In this document: positions 9,131-17,335 of the stretch, piece after piece | Position numbering within the stretch: position 1 is the first letter of the stretch | Layout: every line of letters begins with the position of its first letter | Assembly (NCBI RefSeq): GCF_012276985.1 | Contig: NZ_JAAXMM010000002.1 | Location: 310,001 to 374,000, forward strand | Reading direction: 5' to 3' | Origin: Agrobacterium sp. a22-2 | GTDB lineage: Bacteria; Pseudomonadota; Alphaproteobacteria; Rhizobiales; Rhizobiaceae | DNA: 64,000 nucleotides | Translations under genes and position numbers: made by a program | The notes under the pieces: model-generated | What the model was told of the DNA's origin: nothing | Seen by the model: the letters and a program-made list of their open reading frames with translations, nothing else | Databases searched by the model: none

Positions 9131-11369
9131 AGGCGCGATAAAGCTTCATCTTGTCTTCATCGACCTTGTTGAGCACGACGCCGGCGCATTTGTCATAGAC
9201 CTCCATGTCGCTGGCCAGGATGGACTTGACGGCCTTGCGCGAAGTGTTGCCCCATTCGATGACGTAGATGAAACTGTCGACCCGCGAGGCGATGGCGCGC
9301 GCGTCGACAACCGGGCCGAGCGGCGGCAGGTCGAGGACGATGTAATCGAAGCCGGTCTTGGCGGTTTCGATGATGGCGTTCATCGCCGGCGAGGCCAGCA
9401 GTTCGGAGGAATGCGGCACGCGGCGCGTGACGACGGCCGGCAGGAAGGCAAGCTTGGTCTTCTGGTTCAACAGCAGGAGATCGCGCACCGGGCGGTTGTC
9501 GATGAGGGCCTCGAGCAGACCAGCCTCGGCATTGCGGCCGATGGCGCGGGTGGCGCCGGGATTGCGAAGATCGGAATCGATCAGCAGGGTTCTGGCACCC
9601 TGCATGGCCAGCAGCTCGGCGAAATTGACGGCCACCGTCGACTTGCCCTCGCCGGGCAGGGTCGAGACGATGCCGATCACCTTGGCGCGGTTCTCCTTGA
9701 CGCTGAGATCGATGGCGATCTTGGCGCTGCGCAGGGTTTCGGCAAACATCGACAAGGGATGATCGACGACATAATTGTTGATGCTGTTGACCTTGCGGAT
9801 ATTGCGCGGGTGTTCGCTGTCGTTCGGGCCGATCTTATAGGGCTCGATGGCAACCAGCGGCACGGTGCCGAGGAATTCCAGGCCAAGCGCCTCGCGCACC
9901 TGGTCGCCGGTGCGGAAGAACCGGTCGCGGAATTCGCGGAAGGCGCCAAGCCCGGCCCCCAGCGCGCCGCCAAGCACAATGCTGAGCGCCAGCACGAGGG
10001 ACTTGCGCGGGTGGCTGGGTGCGGTCGGCGGCGTAGCGCGGGAGATCACTCGAGCCTCGGTGATCGGGAAGGACTGCTGCTGGGTCGCTTCCTGGAAGCG
10101 TTGCAGGAAGGTCTGGTAGAGGTTGCGATAGGTCTCGGCGGTGCGCTCCAATTCGCGCAACTGCACCTGCGTCTCCCCGGCAATGGCGCTGACCCCTTGC
10201 GCTTCCTTGACGCTCTGGCGCAAGGCGCTCTCGCGCGACTGGGCGACGGTGACTTCGCTCTGGTAGCTTTCGGCGATGCGGCCGAGTTCCTCGAACATCA
10301 GGCGCTCGAACTCGCGCATCTCGCTGCGCAGCCGGACGGCCTGGATATGGTTCGGGCCAAGGCGGCTGGAGATTTCAGCCTCCATCTTGGAGGCTTCGAG
10401 AAACTTCTTGCGCAAGTCGTTGGAGATCGAGCTTTCCAGCACGTCGGTGACGATGGCGTCGGTGCGGCCGGCATCGATGATCGACTTGATGCGATCGTAA
10501 CGGGCCGCCGCCTTGGCGGTTTCCGCCTGGGCGACGATCAGGGCGCTGTTCAGTTCGGACAGCTGCTGGTCGGTGATCAGCTTGCCATCGGCGGCCACCA
10601 GGCCGTTTTCGCCGCGGAACTTCTGGACCGCGAAGTCCGATTCGAGCGCCTTGAGCTTCAACTCGTCGATGCGTTCCTGGAGCCAGTCGCTGGCCCGTCG
10701 GGTCGCGTCGTATTTCGAGTTGAGCTTGTCGAGCAGATAAGCGTCGGCCAGCGCATTGGCGATGTAGGCGGCCTGCTCGGCGGACCGGGAGGTATAGCCG
10801 ATCTGCAGGACATAGCTGCGGCCGGCTCGCACGACACTCAGATTGTCGAGAATGATGCCGACGGCCTGGCGGGTCCGGGCCTCGGTCTCGTCGATCAGCG
10901 GCTTTTCGGCGGCAAACCAGCTCGAAACATCGAAAAGAGATCGGACAAAGCCGATCACCGAAGAGAGCGGAGAGTTCGCGTTGTTGAGGAAAGCGGGATC
11001 ATCGGCGAGCTTCAGTTTCGACACGACGGCCAAGGCGATCGTGTCGGATTTGAGAAGTTCGACCTGGCTCAGCACCGAGGCTTCGTCATCGACCATGCTG
11101 CCGATGGTCGACAGCTGGTTGACGATCTCGCTATTGCTGCGGTCGATCAGCACGCTGGCGGCCGAGGTGTACATCGGCACGGCGGTGAAGACATAGAGCG
11201 CCGCAACAACGACGGCCGCGACAATCGCCACCAGCCCGACCCGCCATTGCCGGCGGAAGATCGAGATCAGCTTGTCGATGTCAAGGCCATCTTCGGCAGT
11301 GTCGTTGCTGTCCCAATCGTCTCTCTGGCCGTCTCTGTGGCGGGAAGCGATCCTATCTGGTGATAACAA
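9075..11369 (-). CDS. Polysaccharide co-polymerase with BY-kinase domain (Wzc/ExoP-like)
   Basis: A 764-residue inner-membrane protein that controls chain length and export of a surface polysaccharide. It has a Wzz domain with a first membrane segment near 42-66, a long coiled-coil periplasmic region, a second membrane segment near 455-475, then a cytoplasmic tyrosine kinase. Walker A is near 573 (LPGEGKSTVAVNF), Walker A' is TLLIDSDLRN and Walker B is near 678 (YIVLDLPPLG). The C-terminus has the expected tyrosine cluster (YGSSEYYSSRYLSYYRED). The start is a TTG at 11369, preceded by an in-frame stop and a GAGGT ribosome site; no early ATG exists. It pairs with the OPX protein at 12204-13406. 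Confidence 0.93.
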   Translation of the reverse strand: MLSPDRIASRHRDGQRDDWDSNDTAEDGLDIDKLISIFRRQWRVGLVAIVAAVVVAALYVFTAVPMYTSAASVLIDRSNSEIVNQLSTIGSMVDDEASVLSQVELLKSDTIALAVVSKLKLADDPAFLNNANSPLSSVIGFVRSLFDVSSWFAAEKPLIDETEARTRQAVGIILDNLSVVRAGRSYVLQIGYTSRSAEQAAYIANALADAYLLDKLNSKYDATRRASDWLQERIDELKLKALESDFAVQKFRGENGLVAADGKLITDQQLSELNSALIVAQAETAKAAARYDRIKSIIDAGRTDAIVTDVLESSISNDLRKKFLEASKMEAEISSRLGPNHIQAVRLRSEMREFERLMFEELGRIAESYQSEVTVAQSRESALRQSVKEAQGVSAIAGETQVQLRELERTAETYRNLYQTFLQRFQEATQQQSFPITEARVISRATPPTAPSHPRKSLVLALSIVLGGALGAGLGAFREFRDRFFRTGDQVREALGLEFLGTVPLVAIEPYKIGPNDSEHPRNIRKVNSINNYVVDHPLSMFAETLRSAKIAIDLSVKENRAKVIGIVSTLPGEGKSTVAVNFAELLAMQGARTLLIDSDLRNPGATRAIGRNAEAGLLEALIDNRPVRDLLLLNQKTKLAFLPAVVTRRVPHSSELLASPAMNAIIETAKTGFDYIVLDLPPLGPVVDARAIASRVDSFIYVIEWGNTSRKAVKSILASDMEVYDKCAGVVLNKVDEDKMKLYRAYGSSEYYSSRYLSYYRED

Positions 11370-11430
11370 ACACGCACCTCATACAAATCGAATTCCCGCT
11401 GCGTCGCAGACGGGCCGTTGCGTCAGAACC

Positions 11431-12078
11431 TTACTGGTTGGTGACGCTGACGGACGAATCCGTGCTTGAGAAGTACTGTCCGCTGCCGCTGGTCGAATAG
11501 CCGCCGCCGTTCTGGGCGACGCTGGTGCTGCCCGAAAGGCTGCCGGAGCCGGTGCCAGCGGTGCCGCCGCCGCCAATGCCCGAAGCCGCCGTGCCGCCAC
11601 CGCCGACAGCGCTTGCCGTGACGCCGCCTGCCACTGCCGCAGTCTGCACTTCATTGGAAGCCGCCAGGAAGGCGGTGATGACCTCCGGCGAACTGACGCC
11701 GGCAACCTTCTCCTGGATCAGGGCTGCATATTCGGGATTGATGGCCGCACAGGCTTTTGCGGCGCGGGCAAGACCCGAGCCGATCGCCGACTTCTGGTCG
11801 GGATTGGCCTGATCGAGAAGGCTGAGTATCATGTCGATCGACGCCATGCTGGAGCCGGCCAGCGAGCGAACCTTGGTGGACATCGGCAGGCCGCCGGTCG
11901 GGTTCTCGTTCAGCAGAGACGTCGGCGAGGCGATAAAGGCGTTGACATCTGCATCGCTCAGTTTTGCCGGCGACTGAAAGCAGCCGGCCGACTGCGCAAA
12001 GGCACCGGTTGTGGTAACGGCGGAGGCGAGCAAAGCGAGAACAACGCTGGCTCCGATCTTGAGGAGAGTGTTCGACAT
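11431..12078 (-). CDS. Secreted Gly/Ser-rich protein of unknown function in polysaccharide locus
   Basis: A 215-residue protein with a clear signal peptide (MSNTLLKIGASVVLALLA..., cleavage near GAFAQ). A helical domain follows (about 30-145), then a low-complexity tail rich in Gly, Ser and Thr with repeated GGGGTA blocks ending in SVSVTNQ. I do not recognise a family. The ATG has an AAGGGAC ribosome site. It lies between the OPX and co-polymerase genes on the same strand. An exact TTAA-N7-TTAA CtrA box lies 26-40 bases upstream. The tail resembles linkers in secreted or surface matrix proteins; a structural or adhesive role with the polymer is an inference. Confidence 0.8.
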   Translation of the reverse strand: MSNTLLKIGASVVLALLASAVTTTGAFAQSAGCFQSPAKLSDADVNAFIASPTSLLNENPTGGLPMSTKVRSLAGSSMASIDMILSLLDQANPDQKSAIGSGLARAAKACAAINPEYAALIQEKVAGVSSPEVITAFLAASNEVQTAAVAGGVTASAVGGGGTAASGIGGGGTAGTGSGSLSGSTSVAQNGGGYSTSGSGQYFSSTDSSVSVTNQ

Positions 12079-12103
12079 CTCGTTAGTGTCCCTTCGTAAC
12101 TCT

Positions 12104-12118
12104 TTAAAACTTTGTTAA
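12104..12118. promoter_or_regulatory. Exact CtrA box (TTAA-N7-TTAA)
   Basis: The bases read TTAA-AACTTTG-TTAA, a perfect match to the CtrA consensus. The site lies 26-40 bases upstream of the ATG of the secreted Gly/Ser-rich protein, just above its ribosome site. Such a near position would fit repression, or a very short leader; binding itself is inferred. Confidence 0.65.
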
Positions 12119-12203
12119 TCAGTCTAACGTCAGCAACAAGACTTTGCAATGCCAGTAAATCCCGGGATCGATTCATGTTTAATTTGCTCGATCCCGAGTC
12201 TTC

Positions 12204-13406
12204 TTAGTCTGCAAGTTCCTCGATTGCATCGCGTGTTGCCACTGCATCGGACGACATGCCGGACGCCGACGAGGTGACGGCGTTGGCGATATCGAGGACC
12301 TTGATCAGCTCAACAGAGTCGGAGTTCGACACGTAGAGAAGATCCTTGTCCTGCATGGCGAATTTCTGGGTGGCGAAGAAGGCCGAGGGATCGCGCAGGT
12401 TGGCCCGGAAGATGACCGGTATGCTGGACGAGGTAAATTGCGAGGTATTGATCCCCATCTTCTCCAGGATCTTGCGGTCGACCGAACGATAGAGCGCCAC
12501 CTGGGCGGGATCGGCGCGGCTGTCGAGAAGGCCGCCAGCCTTGGCCAGCGCTTCGCCGAGCGACAGATTGGATTCCTCGAAATCGAAGCGACCGTTGAGA
12601 CCGGAGGCGCCGAAGGCGAGGTAGGTACGGCGTTCGCGGTCGACGAAGACCGTGTCATTGGGCGCCAGGTAGATGTTTTCGGCCGGCGTATTGGATAGCT
12701 TCTCGTAGGACACCGTTGCCGTGCGGCCGTTGCGCTGCAGGGTCACGTAGGTTTCCACGCCCGGCGAGCTGATGCCGCCGGCCGTCGAGATGACGTCCAG
12801 AACCCGTTCGCCGCCGGCAGTGATCTCCACCTTCTGCGGCTCGTTGACGTCGCCGAGAACCGCCACCTGGCTCGATCTGCTGGCGGTGACGGTTATGACG
12901 ACCTGCGGCTCGATGGCGCGATTGGCCAGCAGATCCTCGATCTCCCGTTCGACCTGTTCCTTGGGCCGTCCGGCGGCATGGATGCGGCCGGCATAGGGCA
13001 CGCTCAGATTGCCGGCACTGTCGATCGACTGGGGCGGCAGGGTGATATAGTTGCCGGGACGGCTGCCGGCATCGCTTGGAATGAACAGGCCGCCGGCCTG
13101 GGCTTCGAAGATCGACACCTCGATCGTGTCGCCGATCCCCAGCGGAATGCTCGGCGGCCCACCGCGCCCGCCGCCGAAGCCGTCTTTCAATGACGACACG
13201 GTCTCCGTCTCAAAGTATCCGAGCATGCTCTTTTCAATATCGATCAACACATAGTCTATGCCGACCTTGCGGCCCTCGGTACTTACCTTGATCGATGCTT
13301 CACCATCGATCGAACGGTAGGACGGCCCGGAATTCGGAAAGGACGTGCAGCTCGAAAGAAGAGCCGAGATTGCAATGACTGTAATCTTCCGGTTCAATGA
13401 AAGCAT
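12204..13406 (-). CDS. Polysaccharide export outer-membrane lipoprotein (OPX/Wza-like)
   Basis: A 400-residue protein with a lipoprotein signal peptide and lipobox ALLSSC (Cys20). A Poly_export domain follows (IPLGIGDTIEVSIFEAQAGGLF, YAGRIHAAGRPKEQVEREI), then two SLBB-type repeats (QVAVLGDVNEPQKVEI; TYLAFGASGLNGRFDFEE). It should form the outer-membrane channel for the polymer handled by the Wzc-like kinase. The ATG at 13406 has only a weak GGG ribosome site. A one-mismatch CtrA box sits 16-30 bases upstream. It is the first gene of the minus-strand run after the 13407-13737 gap. Confidence 0.93.
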   Translation of the reverse strand: MLSLNRKITVIAISALLSSCTSFPNSGPSYRSIDGEASIKVSTEGRKVGIDYVLIDIEKSMLGYFETETVSSLKDGFGGGRGGPPSIPLGIGDTIEVSIFEAQAGGLFIPSDAGSRPGNYITLPPQSIDSAGNLSVPYAGRIHAAGRPKEQVEREIEDLLANRAIEPQVVITVTASRSSQVAVLGDVNEPQKVEITAGGERVLDVISTAGGISSPGVETYVTLQRNGRTATVSYEKLSNTPAENIYLAPNDTVFVDRERRTYLAFGASGLNGRFDFEESNLSLGEALAKAGGLLDSRADPAQVALYRSVDRKILEKMGINTSQFTSSSIPVIFRANLRDPSAFFATQKFAMQDKDLLYVSNSDSVELIKVLDIANAVTSSASGMSSDAVATRDAIEELAD

Positions 13407-13737
13407 ACGCGATAGCCCATCCTAAATGTCTGTTAAGACTCTAATGCCATCGCTTGTTGCTATTTTCCAGAGTGACTCCGTGACTATTTTTCACAGTTAT
13501 TGTGACTGTAGTGTCTATGTTGCATTTGTGACACGATCTTTATTCAATTCAGTTTGGCTAGAATCAAATTAGACTCCTGATTTTTGACTATTTTTTAATC
13601 GCAGTGAGTTTTAAAAAGCCAATATTGTATCCGTTCATTCCACCAATCGCCAAGTATTTGTGCAATTCTCGACGTTTCTTTGCTATCTTCCTTTTAATGT
13701 CGTTATCGCTAAAAAATGGCGCTGCTGTTTTGAATTT
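13407..13737. other. AT-rich gap upstream of the OPX gene
   Basis: This 331-base stretch between the OPX gene start and the stop of the O-antigen-ligase-like gene is clearly AT-richer than its surroundings. No convincing coding frame, tRNA or terminator was seen. It should hold the promoter of the OPX operon and contains the CtrA-like box at 13422-13436. The low GC may also mark a foreign or strongly regulated promoter. Confidence 0.5.
13422..13436. promoter_or_regulatory. CtrA-like box (CTAA-N7-TTAA)
   Basis: The bases read CTAA-ATGTCTG-TTAA, one mismatch from the CtrA consensus, ending 16 bases before the OPX start codon. Its closeness to the start suggests repression or a leaderless transcript. 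The assignment rests on the motif and on the exact box before the next gene of the locus. Confidence 0.5.
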
Positions 13738-15258
13738 TCACTGACGACGCCTGGATTTTGCCGGTTTTTCCGATCGGGCGATGGAGATCGAGGCCAACGG
13801 TGCCAGAAGAGCGGCAAAATAGAGGGCGACGCCGGGGATCTGCAGGGAGAAATCGAGCAGCGCGTGCAGGCTGACGAGAATCACCGCCGCTATGGCGACG
13901 GCTGGATAGAGTCTGGCCTTCTGCCTGTGTCGCAAGCCTTTGACGAAGGAGGACAGCAGGATCACCAGTGCAGACACGATAGCCGGCAGGGCAATGACGC
14001 CCAGCCCGAGTAGGGCTTCGAGGTAGGAGTTGTGGGCGCGGTCCCAGATGCCAACCAGTCCGCATTCGGCCGGGCGATAGGGCGGAAAGGCCTGGAGAAA
14101 TGTACCGAAGCCGGTTCCTGTCCACCAATTGCCCGCGATGGCATCGAGAAGCCCCGGCATGATGCAGAAGCGGCCGTCTTCCAGTCCCTGCATCTCGGCC
14201 CGCAATTGCGCCCGGCCGGTCAGGGCGTAGGCGACAACAAGAATGAGAACGGTTGCAATGACCATGCGGACGGCTTTGCGCAGCGGGCCGGATCGACGGC
14301 CCTGACGCATCGGCGAGGCCTGGTCCTGCCAATTGGCTGCCAGAACCGGAAGCAGGAAGAAAAGGGCTGCGAAGGTGCTGGCGACGCCGGCCCTGGATGT
14401 CGTGAGGATGAGGGCGGCAAGCGTTGCCAGCAGCAGGGTGACCTGCAGCAGCAGGTCGCGCAGCAGCTTGGCCGACTGGCGGGATGCGCCGTTGAGAATC
14501 CAGTCGCGCAGCGCCCGTAGCGCACCCTGCTGCAGCGACAGCGTGACGAGTCCGGTCAGAAGGAGGGCGACGAGCCCCAGGAAGGTCGCTGCCGTGTTGC
14601 GGTTGACGAAGACGGCGGTCAGGCTGTTCAGATAATAGCGCTTTTCCATGACGAGCAGCGTGCCTGGAAAAAACAGGAACTGGACGAGAGCGAAGATGGC
14701 GATGAGCCCTCCGGCCAGCGCCAGCCACCGCACCATCATGGCGGCGCGCTCGTCTGAGGTGCTGAGGATGAGCCCGGTCAGGAATATAAGGAAGGGAATG
14801 GCGAGGCGCAGCAGGGATTCCAGCGTATCGCCCGGCGCCAGGGATATGGCGCCGCCGACAGGGCCGGTGACCGGCTCGGCATCTTTCCATGCGGGGTGGG
14901 CGAGGCCGGCCCAGGACAGGTCGAGGCTTTGCAGAAGCACCCAGCCGCACAGCACAGCCAGCAGCATCAGGCTCAGGCGAAACAGCGGCTTGGCGCGCGA
15001 TGGCGCGCCAAGCAGGCCGGCTGCCGCCAGCGCCAGAACGCAGACAGCGATGGCAACCAGCATGAACGGCGCCGTGCCGACAGAGCCGAGCGGCAGGAGC
15101 GCGGCGATTGTAACGGCGATATAGCCATAGACCAGCCAGTCGCGCGCCGCCGATGAACGTCCAATGACTGCAATCGTGTGTTCCGCCACGCAGTATATCC
15201 TCTTGATATCTTCTTGTGCCTCGCCGCACTTCATCAAGCCTATGCCTGTGTCCGACAC
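13738..15258 (-). CDS. O-antigen ligase/polymerase family membrane protein (Wzy/WaaL-like)
   Basis: A 506-residue polytopic membrane protein with ten or more hydrophobic segments and the Wzy_C-type core. The motif FVNRNTAATFLGL and the large periplasmic loop with GTGFGTFLQAFPPYR and DRAHNSYLEALLGLG are typical of O-antigen ligase and polymerase proteins (the H-N-x-x-L-E motif). It probably polymerises repeat units of the polymer exported by the adjacent OPX and co-polymerase. It is on the same strand but separated from the OPX gene by 331 bases, so it may have its own promoter. The start at 15258 could instead be the Met at codon 9. Confidence 0.85.
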   Translation of the reverse strand: MSDTGIGLMKCGEAQEDIKRIYCVAEHTIAVIGRSSAARDWLVYGYIAVTIAALLPLGSVGTAPFMLVAIAVCVLALAAAGLLGAPSRAKPLFRLSLMLLAVLCGWVLLQSLDLSWAGLAHPAWKDAEPVTGPVGGAISLAPGDTLESLLRLAIPFLIFLTGLILSTSDERAAMMVRWLALAGGLIAIFALVQFLFFPGTLLVMEKRYYLNSLTAVFVNRNTAATFLGLVALLLTGLVTLSLQQGALRALRDWILNGASRQSAKLLRDLLLQVTLLLATLAALILTTSRAGVASTFAALFFLLPVLAANWQDQASPMRQGRRSGPLRKAVRMVIATVLILVVAYALTGRAQLRAEMQGLEDGRFCIMPGLLDAIAGNWWTGTGFGTFLQAFPPYRPAECGLVGIWDRAHNSYLEALLGLGVIALPAIVSALVILLSSFVKGLRHRQKARLYPAVAIAAVILVSLHALLDFSLQIPGVALYFAALLAPLASISIARSEKPAKSRRRQ

Positions 15259-15526
15259 TATGAAGCGGACGCCTGCAGTTGTCTTTGACCAATAAAGCTC
15301 GTCAGCAGAGGTCGTGACAACAAAAATCGAGTTTCACTAAAATTTTCACTTTCCACTTAAGCGGCCTGAAAAAGCCGGCGTGTATTGTCTGCATTACGGG
15401 CGGTCAAGAACGTGGTTCTTCTTGATGCATGAAGCAGTCCGGAGTGTCGGAATGTATTCCGTCAGCCAGTTAAGCGCGCACGACAAGAAGAAGCGCACGA
15501 CGAGACCTTTGAACGGGGACAAGGAC

Positions 15527-16126
15527 ATGTGGAAGAAATATCTCAATGTAGCCGCACTCTCGGCGATGATCGTTCTGGGCGTTGAGCCTGCGCAGGCAGC
15601 CGGCCCTGGCGGCTTTGCGCGCAATCTGATGAATTCTCCCGGCGTCAGCTACATCGTCGCCAACAAGCCGACGCTTGCGCCGTTCGCCCATGTGCGGTTC
15701 TGCCTGCAGAACCCCGGCGAATGCAGCCGTAGCTATGGCGTCTCCACCGTGGTGCTCTCGTCCTACCGCTACAGCCAGTTGAAGCGCATCAATGCAAGCG
15801 TCAACCGTTCGATCCGCCCGATCAATGATGCCAGCCGGATCGACGGCGATATCTGGCAGATCGGCGCCAATTCCGGAGATTGCGAAGATTATGCGCTGAC
15901 CAAGCGCAAGCGGCTGATCGCCATGGGCTGGTCGCCGCGCGCCCTGCGCATCGCGGTGGCCCATACCGGCACAGGCGAAGGCCATGCGGTTCTGGTCGTC
16001 AAGACCAGCCAGGGCGATCTGGTGCTCGACAATCGCACCAATGGCATCAAGCCATGGGCTTCGACCGACCTGCGCTGGGTAAAAATCCAGTCCGGCGACA
16101 ATCCGCGCCTCTGGTATACGATGTAG
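15527..16126 (+). CDS. Transglutaminase-like cysteine proteinase (BTLCP family), secreted
   Basis: A 199-residue protein with a signal peptide (MWKKYLNVAALSAMIVLG, cleavage near AQA-AG). It has a Cys-His-Asp triad typical of bacterial transglutaminase-like cysteine proteinases: C119 in NSGDCEDYALTK, H153 in GEGHAVLVV, D168 in LVLDNRT. The ATG at 15527 follows a GGGGACAAGGA ribosome site; the frame is open from 15380 but the earlier part is not signal-like. The best-known member (Pseudomonas LapG) cleaves a surface adhesin. Here it is divergent from the polysaccharide genes, so processing of a surface protein or polymer partner is a reasonable inference. Confidence 0.87.
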   Translation: MWKKYLNVAALSAMIVLGVEPAQAAGPGGFARNLMNSPGVSYIVANKPTLAPFAHVRFCLQNPGECSRSYGVSTVVLSSYRYSQLKRINASVNRSIRPINDASRIDGDIWQIGANSGDCEDYALTKRKRLIAMGWSPRALRIAVAHTGTGEGHAVLVVKTSQGDLVLDNRTNGIKPWASTDLRWVKIQSGDNPRLWYTM

Positions 16127-16258
16127 GTTTGCCGCCGCCTGTCATTTCTAGACGTTCCCACTTTTGCGGGGGAGCGCAAGCCCTGGCCACGTCCCTGTGC
16201 CCGCGGTTTGCTGCTCCTCTTTTTTCTGTGCGAGCCGTCCTTCAAAGCCGGGAGGCGT

Positions 16259-17149
16259 TTAAACGTCCGTCTTGGGCTTGCCCCATTCGGCGATGGCAAT
16301 GCCGCCAAGCACCAGCGCCAAAGCGATGACGTGGAAGATTTCAAGGCTTTCGCCGATCACCAGTACCGACAACAGCGTGCCGAACACCGGAACCAAATTG
16401 ATGAACAGGCCGGCGCGGTTGGCGCCGATGCCCTCGACACCTTTAATATAGAGAATCTGCGAGATCAGCGACGGGAAGATGCCGGCATAGAGCATGATCG
16501 CCCAGCCGAGCGTGTCGGGGGCGATGAAGCGGTCGTTGGACAGTTCCCAGAAGACGAGCGGCAGGGAGGTGAGGGTGGCTGCCAGCGCCGGGCCGGCCAT
16601 CAGGCTCTTCCAGTGCACCGGCGGCTTGAAGCGCAGCGCCACGGTATAGATTGCATAGCTGATCACGGCGAGCAGCAGCAGCGCGTCACCATAGTTGAGG
16701 GTCAGGCCGAGCAGGCTCGCCAGGTCGCCATGGGCAGCGGTCAGCGCCACGCCGGCAAAGCTGATCAGGAAGCCGACGATCTGGATGGCGGAGACCGGGA
16801 TGCGAAAGATGGCAAAGTTGATGATGAAGATCAGCACCGGAATGCCGCCTTGTTCGATCGCGCCGTTAACAGCACTTGTATATTGCAGGGCCGAATAGAG
16901 AAAGCCGTTGAAGGCGGTGTAGCCGATGGCGCCGTAAGCCAGCAGCAGCTTCCAGTGGCGGCGCAGCAGCGGCCAGTCCTTCTTCAGCTGCGGAACGGAA
17001 ATCAAGAGGATGATCAGGGTGGCGATCAGCCAGCGGCTGAAATTGAGGGCCATCGGGCTGACATGGCCGACGGCAAGCTTGCCGACCATGGTATTGCCGC
17101 CCCATAGCATCGTGGTGACGATCAGATAGGTATAAGCTCTAAAAGGCAA
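16259..17149 (-). CDS. DMT-superfamily (EamA) transporter
   Basis: A 296-residue integral membrane protein with ten hydrophobic helices in two EamA repeats (first starts TYLIVTTMLWGGNTMVGKLA; second near the ALLLLAVISYAIYTVAL segment). The family exports amino acids, nucleotides or drugs; the substrate is unknown. The frame begins with a TTG at 17149; an ATG at codon 14 is the alternative but would shorten the first helix. It converges with the transglutaminase-like gene and is divergent from purA. Confidence 0.85.
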   Translation of the reverse strand: MPFRAYTYLIVTTMLWGGNTMVGKLAVGHVSPMALNFSRWLIATLIILLISVPQLKKDWPLLRRHWKLLLAYGAIGYTAFNGFLYSALQYTSAVNGAIEQGGIPVLIFIINFAIFRIPVSAIQIVGFLISFAGVALTAAHGDLASLLGLTLNYGDALLLLAVISYAIYTVALRFKPPVHWKSLMAGPALAATLTSLPLVFWELSNDRFIAPDTLGWAIMLYAGIFPSLISQILYIKGVEGIGANRAGLFINLVPVFGTLLSVLVIGESLEIFHVIALALVLGGIAIAEWGKPKTDV

Positions 17150-17335
17150 TGGAGAGATACCGTTGTTTGGAAGGCCACTTCGCCGGTTGCCAGGCCGGAA
17201 TAGGGCAGGGGCATGGCTTTGTCACGCAAAAAGCCAAATCGGCGAACATAAACAGGTCGATTTCCGCAAAACAACGCAGTATAGATGCGCGGGTTTGGGG
17301 TAGGCGCGTTTTCGCGCATTGAACAGGATTTTGAA

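Noticed and set aside
9411-11363. 650-residue plus-strand frame opposite the Wzc-like gene
   Set aside because: It lies fully antisense to a gene with all kinase motifs, has no domain pattern, and is a typical high-GC shadow frame.
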